Below are positions 29,862 through 38,602 of a stretch of DNA of 61,070 nt, piece after piece. The notes under the pieces are model-generated. The model was not told the DNA's origin and made no database searches. It saw only the letters and a program-made list of their open reading frames with translations. The translations under genes were made by a program, and so were the position numbers. The stretch is from Spirochaetaceae bacterium (GTDB lineage Bacteria > Myxococcota_A > UBA9160 > UBA4427), in the NCBI GenBank assembly GCA_020632655.1, contig JACKFD010000021.1:1-61070 (forward strand), given 5' to 3'. Each line of letters begins with the position of its first letter. Position 1 is the first letter of the stretch.

Positions 29862-31015
29862 TGTCGATGTGGATGGTCGATGCGTTCTTCTGGCTGGTGC
29901 TGCCGATCGCCGCCCTCGAGGCAGCGCGCATCATCCGCCTCGAGCTCAAGCAGGAGCGGCGGACGCTGGGCGCGGCCTTCGCCTTCGGCGGGGCCGAGCT
30001 CGTCGCACTCTGTCTCTGCGCCGCGACGGCCTCGCCGCTCTTCCTCGCGGGCGTGACGGCCGCGCGTGTCGTCCTCTATTACCTGCGCGAAGGGAATCTC
30101 GGGGGGCGCCGCCCGCTCAAGAGCGCGCTGATCGCCGCCGGCCTGCTCCTGCTCGCCTGGGCCGGGCCGATCGAGTCCTTCGCACAGATCGTCCACGTCG
30201 ACATCGCCCCGGTCTGGCGCCACGCGATCCTCGGCCTGATCGGCCTGACCTGCGTGCTGACGACGCTGCCGGTCCGGATCGCCGACGAGCCGAAGGAGAC
30301 CCTCGTCGCGCCGCTCTCGTTGATCGCCTTCGCGCGGGTGATCCTGCCGCTCGGATCCTTCGAGCCCGAGTTCGTGATCGTGGTGCCGGTCGTCGCGGCG
30401 GGCATGAGCCTGATCTGCGCGCTCTGGCTGCTCTCCGCCGGCGCGCGGGCGAATCAATTCGAGCCCTCGACCCTCGTCTCGGAGATCCTGATCTGCGAGC
30501 GCGGCGTGATCCTCTCCTTCGTGTGGATGGGGCTCGCCTCGGGCATCGATCTGGCCGAGGTCGGCGCGCTCTTCCAATGGTGGGCCGGGGCGCTCGCGCT
30601 GCTGGCGCTCGAGGCCTCGCTCAGGCGGCGGCCGCTGCCCAAGCCGATGGCCTTCTTCGCGCTCGCGATGACCGTGAGCCTGCCCGGCACGATCGGCTTC
30701 GTCGCGGAGGACCTGCTCGCGCAGGGACTGCTCGAGCTGCGGCCCTACGTGGCGGCGGCCTTCATGGGCGTCACGGCGATCAACGCCGCCGCGCTCTACC
30801 TCGCACTCGTCAACATCATCGTCGATCTGCATGCCGGCGAGACGCCCTTCGGCTCCGCGCCGCGCGAGGCGAGCCCGAGCCTCATGATGCTGACGACCGC
30901 CGCGCTCGCGCTGGCGATCGGACTCGCTCCGTCGCCCTTCGTCGACCTGGCGACCCGAGCGCATACCGCCGTCGTCCATCATCCGACGCCGGCCTCCCAC
31001 GCGGCGCACGGCTGA
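29861..31015 (+). CDS. third dab-operon membrane protein, NuoM/MrpD-like remnant
   Basis: 384 residues with roughly ten hydrophobic segments. The segment SLPGTIGFVAEDLL resembles the C-terminal part of NuoM/MrpD-type antiporter subunits, but the full conserved Lys/Glu set is not evident. It overlaps dabB by one base (TGATG), so it is very likely part of the same complex or a stabiliser of DabB. Characterised DAB systems have two genes, so the role is open. His-rich end (HTAVVHHPTPASHAAHG). Confidence 0.75.
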   Translation: MSMWMVDAFFWLVLPIAALEAARIIRLELKQERRTLGAAFAFGGAELVALCLCAATASPLFLAGVTAARVVLYYLREGNLGGRRPLKSALIAAGLLLLAWAGPIESFAQIVHVDIAPVWRHAILGLIGLTCVLTTLPVRIADEPKETLVAPLSLIAFARVILPLGSFEPEFVIVVPVVAAGMSLICALWLLSAGARANQFEPSTLVSEILICERGVILSFVWMGLASGIDLAEVGALFQWWAGALALLALEASLRRRPLPKPMAFFALAMTVSLPGTIGFVAEDLLAQGLLELRPYVAAAFMGVTAINAAALYLALVNIIVDLHAGETPFGSAPREASPSLMMLTTAALALAIGLAPSPFVDLATRAHTAVVHHPTPASHAAHG

Positions 31016-31051
31016 GACCCGACGAAGCGTCGAAGGCGCGGGGAGGGAACG

Positions 31052-32074
31052 TTGGAGAAGACGCGACGCTATTGGGGCGGGGTCTACCCGACCCTCGGTG
31101 ACCGGATTCCGCGGGTGGCCCGCCGACTCGAGGAGGAGGGGCGCTACGGGCTCTTCGCCGGCCAGAGCTGGGGGCCGCCCTGGATCCCGCTGGCGGCGGC
31201 CGCGGCCGCGACCGAGCGGGTCCAGCTCGGTACCAGCATCGCGATCGCCGCAGCGCGCAGCCCCGTCGAGACGGCCTTCGCCGCCCTCGACATGGACCGG
31301 ATCTCGAAGGGGCGCTTCGTGCTCGGCCTCGGCTCGAGCACGCGCTGGATCACCCGCAGCACCTTCGGCGTCGACGTGCCGCGGCCGGTCGCGCATCTGC
31401 GCGAGAGCGTCGCGCTGATCCGGCACGTGATCGGGAACGCGCATCGCGGACTCACGCCCTTCGAGGGCGAGCTCTTCCAGGTCGACTTCCAGGGGCTCGA
31501 CGCGACGCCGCCGCCGGTCCGTGTCGACCTGCCGATCTGGCTGGGTGCCCTGCGCGGGACGATGACGCGGTTGGCGGGGGAGGTCGCGGACGGGCTGATC
31601 GGGCATCCGCTCTGGGGCGTCGACTGGTGGCTCGGTCGGATCCAGGAGGATCTCGCGCAGGGGGCCTCGCGGGCGGGCCGCGACGTGGGCGCCGTGCACC
31701 GATGCGTCTATCTGAGCGTGGCGCCGGGCGAGGACGAGCGGGAGGCCTTCGCCGACGCGCGACGCTTCGTCGCCGCCTACGCGGCGATCGAGCAGTATGC
31801 GGACTTCTTCGCCGAGCAGGGCTTCGGCGATCGGGCGGGGCGGATCCGCGCGGCCTGGGCGGCCGGGGATCGGGAGGGGGCGGCGGCCTTCGTCGACGAG
31901 GCGATGGCGCGGGCCTTCGTCGTGTACGGCGAGCCGGACCGGGTGCGCGAGGAGGTCGAGCGGGCGTGGCGCGTGGCCGACTCGATGCTGCTGGCGGCAC
32001 CGAGCTGGGGGCTGCCCCTCGAGCGCATCGGGCACTACACGCAGCAGATCTCCCGCGTCTTCTTCGAGCGTTAG
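31052..32074 (+). CDS. LLM class flavin-dependent oxidoreductase
   Basis: 340 residues from a TTG start at 31052, chosen for GGGAGGG at 31041-31047 and because no ATG fits the N-terminus. Barrel motifs are VQLGTSIAIAAARSPVETA, GRFVLGLGSSTRWI, VDLPIWLGALRG and LAGEVADGLIGHP, the F420-dependent-like branch of the luciferase superfamily. It begins 36 nt after the third dab gene, so it may be read through from that operon, but a functional link is not obvious. The substrate is unknown. Confidence 0.87.
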   Translation: MEKTRRYWGGVYPTLGDRIPRVARRLEEEGRYGLFAGQSWGPPWIPLAAAAAATERVQLGTSIAIAAARSPVETAFAALDMDRISKGRFVLGLGSSTRWITRSTFGVDVPRPVAHLRESVALIRHVIGNAHRGLTPFEGELFQVDFQGLDATPPPVRVDLPIWLGALRGTMTRLAGEVADGLIGHPLWGVDWWLGRIQEDLAQGASRAGRDVGAVHRCVYLSVAPGEDEREAFADARRFVAAYAAIEQYADFFAEQGFGDRAGRIRAAWAAGDREGAAAFVDEAMARAFVVYGEPDRVREEVERAWRVADSMLLAAPSWGLPLERIGHYTQQISRVFFER

Positions 32075-32104
32075 CCCGGGTCGCGCCTCGGGCCCGGGGC
32101 TGGC

Positions 32105-32599
32105 TCAGCCCTCGATCTCGGGAATCGGATCCCGTCGCAGATCGAAGCTCAGGTGATCCGACATGTTCCCGACCTGGTCGACGTGGATCACGCGCTCGGC
32201 GAAGCACCACGCGTCGTCGACCACGTGATAGGCGTCGTGGTAGCGGCCCGCGACGATCGCCTGGAGCGGCACGGCCTTCGTCTCCTGCAGGACGACGAAG
32301 TAGGAGCGAGCGGTCGCGCGTCGCCCCGACGGATCGATCTCGACGATCGGGTTCGCCGCGAGATGACGCGTGCGCAGCGTGCCGTCGGCATGCACCCGAT
32401 TCGTCGCTGCGTAGAAGCGCGCGACCTCCGAGACGCCGCGCATGGGCCTGGCCCCTGCGGCTCCGATCGTGCCGTGCCGGAAGAGCTCGCCCAGGGCCTC
32501 GAAGCGGGCGAGGTCGACGCACTCGGCGTAGCGGAACATCAGCTGCTGGATCGAGACGAGGGCCTCGAGTCGGGTCAGGCGGTCGAGCACGTCCTGCAT
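32105..32599 (-). CDS. SnoaL-like (NTF2-fold) protein
   Basis: 164 residues with the nuclear-transport-factor-2 fold of the SnoaL_4 type: LVSIQQLMFRYAECVDLARFEALGELF near the N-terminus, GVSEVARFYAATNRV, TRHLAANPIVEID and the RYHDAYHVVDDAW strand. Such proteins are polyketide cyclases, dehydratases, isomerases or ring-hydroxylating dioxygenase beta subunits; the choice cannot be made here. ATG 32599 lies in the first unit of a 38-bp repeat, behind GAGGAG. A further in-frame ATG in the fourth unit (32713) would add 38 residues. Confidence 0.8.
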   Translation of the reverse strand: MQDVLDRLTRLEALVSIQQLMFRYAECVDLARFEALGELFRHGTIGAAGARPMRGVSEVARFYAATNRVHADGTLRTRHLAANPIVEIDPSGRRATARSYFVVLQETKAVPLQAIVAGRYHDAYHVVDDAWCFAERVIHVDQVGNMSDHLSFDLRRDPIPEIEG

Positions 32600-32743
32600 G
32601 GGGACTCCTCGAGCGGGCGGTCGCGCCCGTCCGGCATGGGGACTCGTCGAGCGGGTCGTCGCGCCCGTCCTGCATGGTGGCTCCTCGAGCGGGCGGTCGC
32701 GCCCGTCCTGCATGGTGGCTCCTCGAGCGGGCGGCCGCGCCCG
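32592..32743 (-). repeat. 4 x 38-bp tandem repeat carrying SD + ATG
   Basis: Four consecutive 38-bp units (32592-32629, 32630-32667, 32668-32705, 32706-32743) differ at only a few positions. Read on the minus strand each unit has a CGGGCG/CGCCCG-type hairpin (variable in unit 2), CTCGAGGAG (in unit 2 changed by one base), and an ATG at the same place (32599, 32637, 32675, 32713). Because 38 is not a multiple of three, successive ATGs are in different frames; the first and fourth share the SnoaL frame. Confidence 0.9.
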
Positions 32744-32903
32744 CCGCCCCGGACGGGTCCATCGGTCCGCCCGCGGACTCTATCGCCTCGTCCGCCGTCC
32801 GCTCCCGTCGCTCGGTTCGGGCCTTCCCGCGCTCGCGGCCGAGCGGTACGGTCGGAAGCGCGCCCGCTCGTCCACCGGGCGTGGCGAGCGGGAGGCGATC
32901 GAC

Positions 32904-34265
32904 ATGACCTTCGACCCCGAGGCGCACGGCGCCGCATGGCGCCCCGCCTTCGAGGCGGTCGAGTCCCTCGTCGGCGGACGGATCCTGTCCGTCGAGCGGC
33001 AGGCGCGCTGGCGCCCCGTGTTCTGGATCGAGGTCGAGCGGCCGGACGGAGAGCGCCGCTCGGTCTGCTTCCGCAGCGCACGCCTCGAGCAGGGCGAGGA
33101 CCATACGGCCCGGCACGAGTACGCGTGCCAGCGCGCGCTCGAGGAACAGGGCATCCCCGTGCCCCACGTCTACGGCTACTGCGAGGCGCCCGCCGGCTAC
33201 GTGATGGATCGGGTGCCGGGGCGCCCGGATCTCGCGACGGCGGAGAGCCCCGAGGAGCGGGACGCCGTCCGGGACGAGTTCATCGAGATCCTCGCCCGCA
33301 TCCACGCGCTCCCCCTCGAGCCCTTCCGCGCGATCGGTCTTGCGCCGAAGCGCACGCCCCTCGAGCTGGCGCTCGGCGACACGGCCGACGGCATCGCGCG
33401 CTACCGGCGGCTGCGCAAGCGACCCGATCCGGTCGTCGACTTCCTGATCGACTGGTGCGAGCGGAACGCGCCGCCGGGTCGGTCCGAGAACGTCTTCCTG
33501 ACCGGCGACTCGGGGCAGTTCCTCTTCGAGAAGGGGCGGGTGACGGCGCTGCTCGACGTCGAGCTCGCCTATCTCGGCGATCCGCTCGCCGACCTGGGAG
33601 GGCTCTTCTCCCGGGACCTGAGCGAGAAGATGGGTGATCTCGGCGTCGCGATCGATCGCTACGAGGCCGCCAGCGGTCGCGCGGTCGATCGACGCGTGGT
33701 GCTCTACCACGCGATCCGCTTCGCACTCACGACACCGGTCGGCACGACGCTGGCCCTCGCGACGCCGCACGTCGCGGTGGACCACGTGCAGTACCTGACC
33801 TGGTACCTCGTCTACGCGCGCAATCCGCTCGAGCTGATCGCGTATCGGGAAGGGATCCCGCTCGAGGAGCCCGAGCGGGTCGAGCCCGTGACCTCGCCCT
33901 GGCGCGTCGGCCACGACCTGCTCGAGGCGAAGCTCGACGCCTTCGAGACCCCCGACGCCTTCGGCGCCTACGAGAAGGACGCGATGCGAAGGCTCGCCCG
34001 CCATCTGGCCGAGGCGGATCGGATCGGGCCGCGGCTGCTCGAGCAGGACCTCGACGACGTGGCCTCCTTGCTCGGCCGACGACCCGCGGATTGGCGGGAG
34101 CGCGACGAGCAGCTCTCGAGCCTCGTCGCGGCGAATGCCGGGGAGCACGACGCCGGGCTCGTCCACTATCTGGTCCGCCGCATCCGCCGGGAGGAGGCGA
34201 TCCTCGCCCCGGCCCAGCGCGACCTCGTCGACGCCCGGATGCAGCGGATCCCCCTTTCTGGATGA
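32904..34265 (+). CDS. aminoglycoside-phosphotransferase-fold protein
   Basis: 453 residues with an APH/choline-kinase-like lobe (residues ~50-330): RHEYACQRALEEQGIPVPHVY, YVMDRVPGRPDL and ILARIHALPLEP are typical. The catalytic loop is atypical: FLTGDSGQFLFEKGRVTALL has Thr200 where the usual HGD has His, keeps Asp202, and the metal motif reads DVE (218-220). Related enzymes work on acyl-CoA/fatty acid-linked substrates (ACAD10/11-type); the C-terminal ~120 residues are helical and unassigned. GGAGG precedes ATG 32904. Activity remains uncertain given the altered loop. Confidence 0.82.
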   Translation: MTFDPEAHGAAWRPAFEAVESLVGGRILSVERQARWRPVFWIEVERPDGERRSVCFRSARLEQGEDHTARHEYACQRALEEQGIPVPHVYGYCEAPAGYVMDRVPGRPDLATAESPEERDAVRDEFIEILARIHALPLEPFRAIGLAPKRTPLELALGDTADGIARYRRLRKRPDPVVDFLIDWCERNAPPGRSENVFLTGDSGQFLFEKGRVTALLDVELAYLGDPLADLGGLFSRDLSEKMGDLGVAIDRYEAASGRAVDRRVVLYHAIRFALTTPVGTTLALATPHVAVDHVQYLTWYLVYARNPLELIAYREGIPLEEPERVEPVTSPWRVGHDLLEAKLDAFETPDAFGAYEKDAMRRLARHLAEADRIGPRLLEQDLDDVASLLGRRPADWRERDEQLSSLVAANAGEHDAGLVHYLVRRIRREEAILAPAQRDLVDARMQRIPLSG

Positions 34266-34355
34266 GGCCCGCTCCGCCCCGATCCGAGCGCCCGCATCCG
34301 GCGCTCGGGGCTCGGGTCGCGAGCGGCGCGGCGAACGAACGAGGAGGCAGGGTCG

Positions 34356-35363
34356 ATGGAACGACGCAGGATGGGACGACACGGCATCGAGGTGCCGGCC
34401 CTCTGTCTGGGCACGATGACCTTCGGTCTGCAGGTCGACGAGGCGGTCTCGCGCGCGATCCTCGATGCGGCGTGGGAGCGGGAGCTCGTCTTCCTCGACA
34501 CCTCGGACGCCTATCCCCTCGGCGGCACCTTCGAGACGGCTGGCACGACGGAGGAGATCCTCGGTCGTTGGATGAAGGATCGGGGCAATCGCGACGACCT
34601 GCTGATCGCGACGAAATGCTTCGCGCCGACGCGCCAGGGTCCGAACGCCTGGGGCCTCTCCCGCCAGCACATCCTCGACGCGATCGACGGCTCCCTGCGT
34701 CGCCTCGGCACCGACCACATCGACCTCTACCTCGCCCACCTGACGGATCCCGTCACGCCGATCGAGGAGACGCTGCGCGCCTTCGACGATCTCGTGCGGG
34801 CGGGCAAGGTCCGCTACGTCGGCTGCTCGAACTACGCGGCCTGGCGGCTCGGGGAGGCGATGCGTGCCGCGGACCGGCTCGGGATCGACGGCTACATGAC
34901 GATCCAGTCCCGCTACAACCTGCTCTACCGCGAGATCGAGACGGAGCTCCTGCCGCTGTGTCGGGACCGGGGCGTCGGGCTGATGGTCTACAACCCGCTC
35001 GCCGGGGGCTTCCTCTCCGGCAAGTACCGCGCCGGGCAATCGCCCGAGGACGGCACCCGCTTCACGCTCGGAACGGCGGCCGGCATGTACCAGGAGCGCT
35101 ACTGGCAGCAGGCGCAATTCGAGGCGGTCGAGCGCCTCTCGGCCGTCGTCCGGGCGAAGGGCCTCGAGCTCGTCCCGGTCGCGGTCGCCTGGGTGCTCGC
35201 GCAGCCCGGCGTGTCGACGGCGATCATCGGCGCCTCGCGACCAGAGCAGCTCGCCGCCAATCTCGCGGCCTTCGACGTGCGCTTCGACGACGAGCTCAGA
35301 GAGGCCTGCGACGCGGTCTGGTGGTCGCTGCCGCGGCGGCCCGTGCTGGACGGCTACCGCTAG
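34356..35363 (+). CDS. aldo/keto reductase
   Basis: 335 residues, the normal AKR length. The catalytic tetrad is Asp48 and Tyr53 (FLDTSDAYPLGG), Lys87 (IATKCF) and His128 (YLAHLTDP). The C-terminal IIGASRPEQLAANLAA block binds NADPH in this family. It would reduce a carbonyl with NADPH; the substrate is unknown. The preceding GAGGAGGCAGG ribosome-binding stretch supports the ATG. It is convergent with the RND permease. Confidence 0.92.
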   Translation: MERRRMGRHGIEVPALCLGTMTFGLQVDEAVSRAILDAAWERELVFLDTSDAYPLGGTFETAGTTEEILGRWMKDRGNRDDLLIATKCFAPTRQGPNAWGLSRQHILDAIDGSLRRLGTDHIDLYLAHLTDPVTPIEETLRAFDDLVRAGKVRYVGCSNYAAWRLGEAMRAADRLGIDGYMTIQSRYNLLYREIETELLPLCRDRGVGLMVYNPLAGGFLSGKYRAGQSPEDGTRFTLGTAAGMYQERYWQQAQFEAVERLSAVVRAKGLELVPVAVAWVLAQPGVSTAIIGASRPEQLAANLAAFDVRFDDELREACDAVWWSLPRRPVLDGYR

Positions 35364-35412
35364 GCAAGAGCCTCACCGCGTCGCATGCGTCGATCCGGCG
35401 CGAGGTTCCGCC

Positions 35413-35434
35413 CTCGTGCACGGCGTGCGACGAG
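35413..35434. terminator. hairpin between convergent genes
   Basis: CTCGTGCAC and GTGCGACGAG form a stem with one bulged base and a very short loop, immediately outside the RND permease stop codon and about 50 nt after the aldo/keto reductase stop. No U-tract is seen. Confidence 0.35.
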
Positions 35435-38400
35435 CTAGTGCGAGGCCTTGCCCCGCCGCATCGCGCTCAGGTCCTCGAGCACGAGATAGGCGCTCGGCAC
35501 GAGGAAGAGCGAGATCGCCGTCGCGAACACGACGCCGAAGGCGAGCGACGTGCCCATCGGGATCAGGAAGCGCGCGCCCAGCCGATCCTCGAGCAGGAGC
35601 GGCGTCAGGCCGGCGAAGGTCGTGAGCGAGGTGAGCACGATCGGTCGGAAGCGGGACAGGCCCGCGTCCTGGAGCGCCTCCGGCACGGACATGCCCTCGC
35701 TCCGCCGCCGGTTCACGCCGTCGACCAGCACGAGGCTCGAGTTCACGACGACGCCCGACAGCGCGACCACGCCGAAGAGCGAGATCATGCTGAAGTCGAG
35801 CCCCATGATCAGATGGCCGGCGATCGCGCCCACCAGGCCGAAAGGGATCACGCTCATGATGATCAGCGGCTGCGCGTAGGAGCGCAGCGGGATCGCCAGC
35901 AGCGCGTAGATCACGAAGAGCGCGAAGCCGAAGCTGCTCGCGAGCGCTGCCATGCTCTCCTGCTGCTCGCGCTGCTCCCCTTCGAGGGAGTAGGCGAGAC
36001 CCGGGTAGTCGGCGACGAGCTGGGCGAGCACGCCGCGTTCGAGGTCGCGGATGACCTGATTGGCGTTCGCCACGTGGATGTCGACGTCGGCGGTCACGGC
36101 GACCACGCGGCGGCGATCGACACGCTGGATGTTGGCGTAGCCCAGGCCGCGTTCGGCCCGGGCGACGCTGTAGAAGGGGACCTCGCCGCCTTCCGGCGTG
36201 CGGATGCGGAGGTTCTCGAGGTCCGAGAGCGAGCGGCGCTGACGCTCGGGGTAGCGGACCATCACCTTGACGTCGTCGCGCCCGCGCTGGATGCGCTGGG
36301 CCTCCTCGCCGTAGAAGGCGCGGCGCACCTGCCGGGCCACGTCCTCGAGACTCAGTCCCAGGGCCTCGGCGGCGGGCAGCACGGCGAGCTTCAGCTCCTG
36401 CTTGCCGGCGCGGAAGGTGTCGGCGACGTCGGAGACGCCGGGGTAGGCGGCGAGCTCGGCCTTCAAGCGGTGGGCGGCGGCGACGAGGTCCTCGATGTGG
36501 TCCGAGCGCAGCTCGACGTCGATCGGGTCGCCCATCGAGACCGAGTCCCAGGCGAAGACGAGCTTCTCGGCCTCCGGGATCGGCGGCGAGGCCTCGCGCC
36601 AGCGGCGGACGACCTCGTTGGCGGAGATGGGGCGATGGCCCTGGAGCTCGATCGCGACCTGGCCGAGATGGCTGCCCTTGCCGGCGCTGGCGACGGGTGG
36701 GCCGTTCTGCAGCAGGGGCTGCTCGCCGACGGAGACGAGCATGTGCACGACGATCGAGCCGTCCTCGTCCCCGAACTCGCGATCGAGCTCCGCCTTCACC
36801 TGCTGCGCCGAGCGCTCGAGGGCGGCGACGGCGGCGGCGGTCGACTCGACCGGCGTGCCCTGGGGCAGGCTGAGCGCCGCCGTCACGTAGTCCGCCTCGA
36901 TCTTCGGGAAGAAGCTGAAGGCCATCCGGCCGCTCGCGAGCAGACCGGCCGTCAGCAGCAGGAGTGCCACCGCCGTCGCGAGGGCGGCATAACGCCAGTG
37001 CAGCACCTGGACGAGCGCCGGTCCGTAGCGCTCGGTCGCGAAGCGTCCGAGGGTCTCGCGCGTGCGGCCCTGGAGGCGCTTCCAGCCGGCCACGATCCCG
37101 CGGCCGTCGCGGCTGGAAGCCGCCTGGTCGTCCGCTTCGGGCCGCAGATGATGGGCGAGATGCGCGGGGAGCACGAACTGCGACTCGACGAGGCTGACGA
37201 CGAGGCAGAGCGTGACGATCACGCCGATCATGCCGAACATCTGACCGATCCGGCCCGGCGAGATCATCATCGGCGCGAAGGCCGCGATCGTCGTCAGCAC
37301 GCCGAAGACGACCGGCTTCGAGACCTCCTGGGTCCCGTGGATCGCCGCCGGGATCGGGTCCTCGCCGGCGACCTGGCGACTGTGGACGTTCTCCCCGACA
37401 ACGATCGCATCGTCGACGAGCACGCCGAGCACGAGGATGAAGGCGAAGAGCGTCAGCACGTCGATCGAGATCGAGAAGATCGGAAAGACCGCCAGCGCGC
37501 CGAGCACGGAGATCGGCACGCCGATCGCCACCCAGAAGGCGAGCTGGAGCCGGAGGAAGAGGGCCAGCACGACGAAGACGAGGACGAAGCCTCCGACGCC
37601 GTTCTGGATCAGCACGTCGAGCCGGTCGCGCAGGTAGCCCGATCCGTCGCGCCAGACCGTCACCGAGAGGCCCTCGGGCAGCGTGCGCGCGAAGTCCTCG
37701 ACGTAGCCCTTCACCTCGGTCACGAGGTCGAGGACCTTCTGCTCGCCGACGCGGTAGAGGTAGATCATGACCGCGCTCTCGCCGTCGAAGCGGGCATAAC
37801 GAGGATCCTCCTCGAAGCCGTCCACGACCTGGGCCACGTCCTTCAACAGGACGCGCGTGCCATTCTCGCGGGTCAGGACGACGATCTGTTCGAACTCCTC
37901 CCCGACGTAGGCCTGGCCCGCGGAGCGCAGCAGGATCTCGCCCGCGACCGTCTTGATCGAGCCGCCCGGCAGGTCGATCGACGAGCCGCGGACCGCGTCG
38001 ACGACCTGCGCGAAGGTCAGGCCGTGGCGCTGGAGCGATTCCTCGGAGACCTCGATCGAGAGCTCGTCCGCCCGGGCGTTGCGCAGCTCGACCTGGGTGG
38101 CGGAGGTGCTCGCCGTGATGCCGTCGCGCAGGCGCTCGCCGTGGATCTTGAGTGCGCGCTCGCTGGCGGGGCCCGAGAGCGCGATCTGGAGCTCGTTGTG
38201 TCGGATCTGGAAGAGGTTGACGAGGGGCTTCTCCGCCTCCGCGGGGAAGGTGTCGATGCTGTCGACCTGGTTCTTGATGTCGGAGAGGGCGCGGTCCCGC
38301 GGATAGCCCGAGAGGAGCTCGATGCTCACGCGACAGGCGCCCTCGGCGGCGACGGAGCTGATCCGATCGATGCCCTCGATGCCCGCGATCGCCTCCTCGA

Positions 38401-38602
38401 TCCGGATGCAGACGCCGGTCTCGACCTCTTCGGGACCCGCGCCGAGGTAGTCGACGGCGACCTCGACGACGTCCACGTCCATGTCGGGCATCGTCTTCTG
38501 CTGGATCGAGGGCAGGGCGACGAGGCCGCCGACCAGGATCAGCCCCATCAGCAGGTTCGCCGCGACGGGATTGTCGACGAACCACGCGATCGCGCGATTC
38601 AT
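35435..38602 (-). CDS. RND efflux permease
   Basis: 1055 residues, the full AcrB/MdtB-like length. The N-terminus MNRAIAWFVDNPVAANLLMG and the first large periplasmic domain (residues ~40-330) are followed by TM segments; GVLVDDAIVVGENVHS holds the proton-relay Asp397-Asp398. The second half repeats the layout, with ALSGVVVNSSLVLVDGVNRRR near the end. It is a trimeric inner-membrane proton antiporter part; substrate specificity is not readable. It starts by ATGA overlap with the adaptor gene. No TolC-like outer-membrane gene is in the window. Confidence 0.95.
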   Translation of the reverse strand: MNRAIAWFVDNPVAANLLMGLILVGGLVALPSIQQKTMPDMDVDVVEVAVDYLGAGPEEVETGVCIRIEEAIAGIEGIDRISSVAAEGACRVSIELLSGYPRDRALSDIKNQVDSIDTFPAEAEKPLVNLFQIRHNELQIALSGPASERALKIHGERLRDGITASTSATQVELRNARADELSIEVSEESLQRHGLTFAQVVDAVRGSSIDLPGGSIKTVAGEILLRSAGQAYVGEEFEQIVVLTRENGTRVLLKDVAQVVDGFEEDPRYARFDGESAVMIYLYRVGEQKVLDLVTEVKGYVEDFARTLPEGLSVTVWRDGSGYLRDRLDVLIQNGVGGFVLVFVVLALFLRLQLAFWVAIGVPISVLGALAVFPIFSISIDVLTLFAFILVLGVLVDDAIVVGENVHSRQVAGEDPIPAAIHGTQEVSKPVVFGVLTTIAAFAPMMISPGRIGQMFGMIGVIVTLCLVVSLVESQFVLPAHLAHHLRPEADDQAASSRDGRGIVAGWKRLQGRTRETLGRFATERYGPALVQVLHWRYAALATAVALLLLTAGLLASGRMAFSFFPKIEADYVTAALSLPQGTPVESTAAAVAALERSAQQVKAELDREFGDEDGSIVVHMLVSVGEQPLLQNGPPVASAGKGSHLGQVAIELQGHRPISANEVVRRWREASPPIPEAEKLVFAWDSVSMGDPIDVELRSDHIEDLVAAAHRLKAELAAYPGVSDVADTFRAGKQELKLAVLPAAEALGLSLEDVARQVRRAFYGEEAQRIQRGRDDVKVMVRYPERQRRSLSDLENLRIRTPEGGEVPFYSVARAERGLGYANIQRVDRRRVVAVTADVDIHVANANQVIRDLERGVLAQLVADYPGLAYSLEGEQREQQESMAALASSFGFALFVIYALLAIPLRSYAQPLIIMSVIPFGLVGAIAGHLIMGLDFSMISLFGVVALSGVVVNSSLVLVDGVNRRRSEGMSVPEALQDAGLSRFRPIVLTSLTTFAGLTPLLLEDRLGARFLIPMGTSLAFGVVFATAISLFLVPSAYLVLEDLSAMRRGKASH

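Noticed and set aside
32575..33081. 168-residue minus-strand frame through the 38-bp repeat
   Set aside because: Its composition comes from the repeat and antisense of the APH-fold gene; no domain and a competing real start at 32599.
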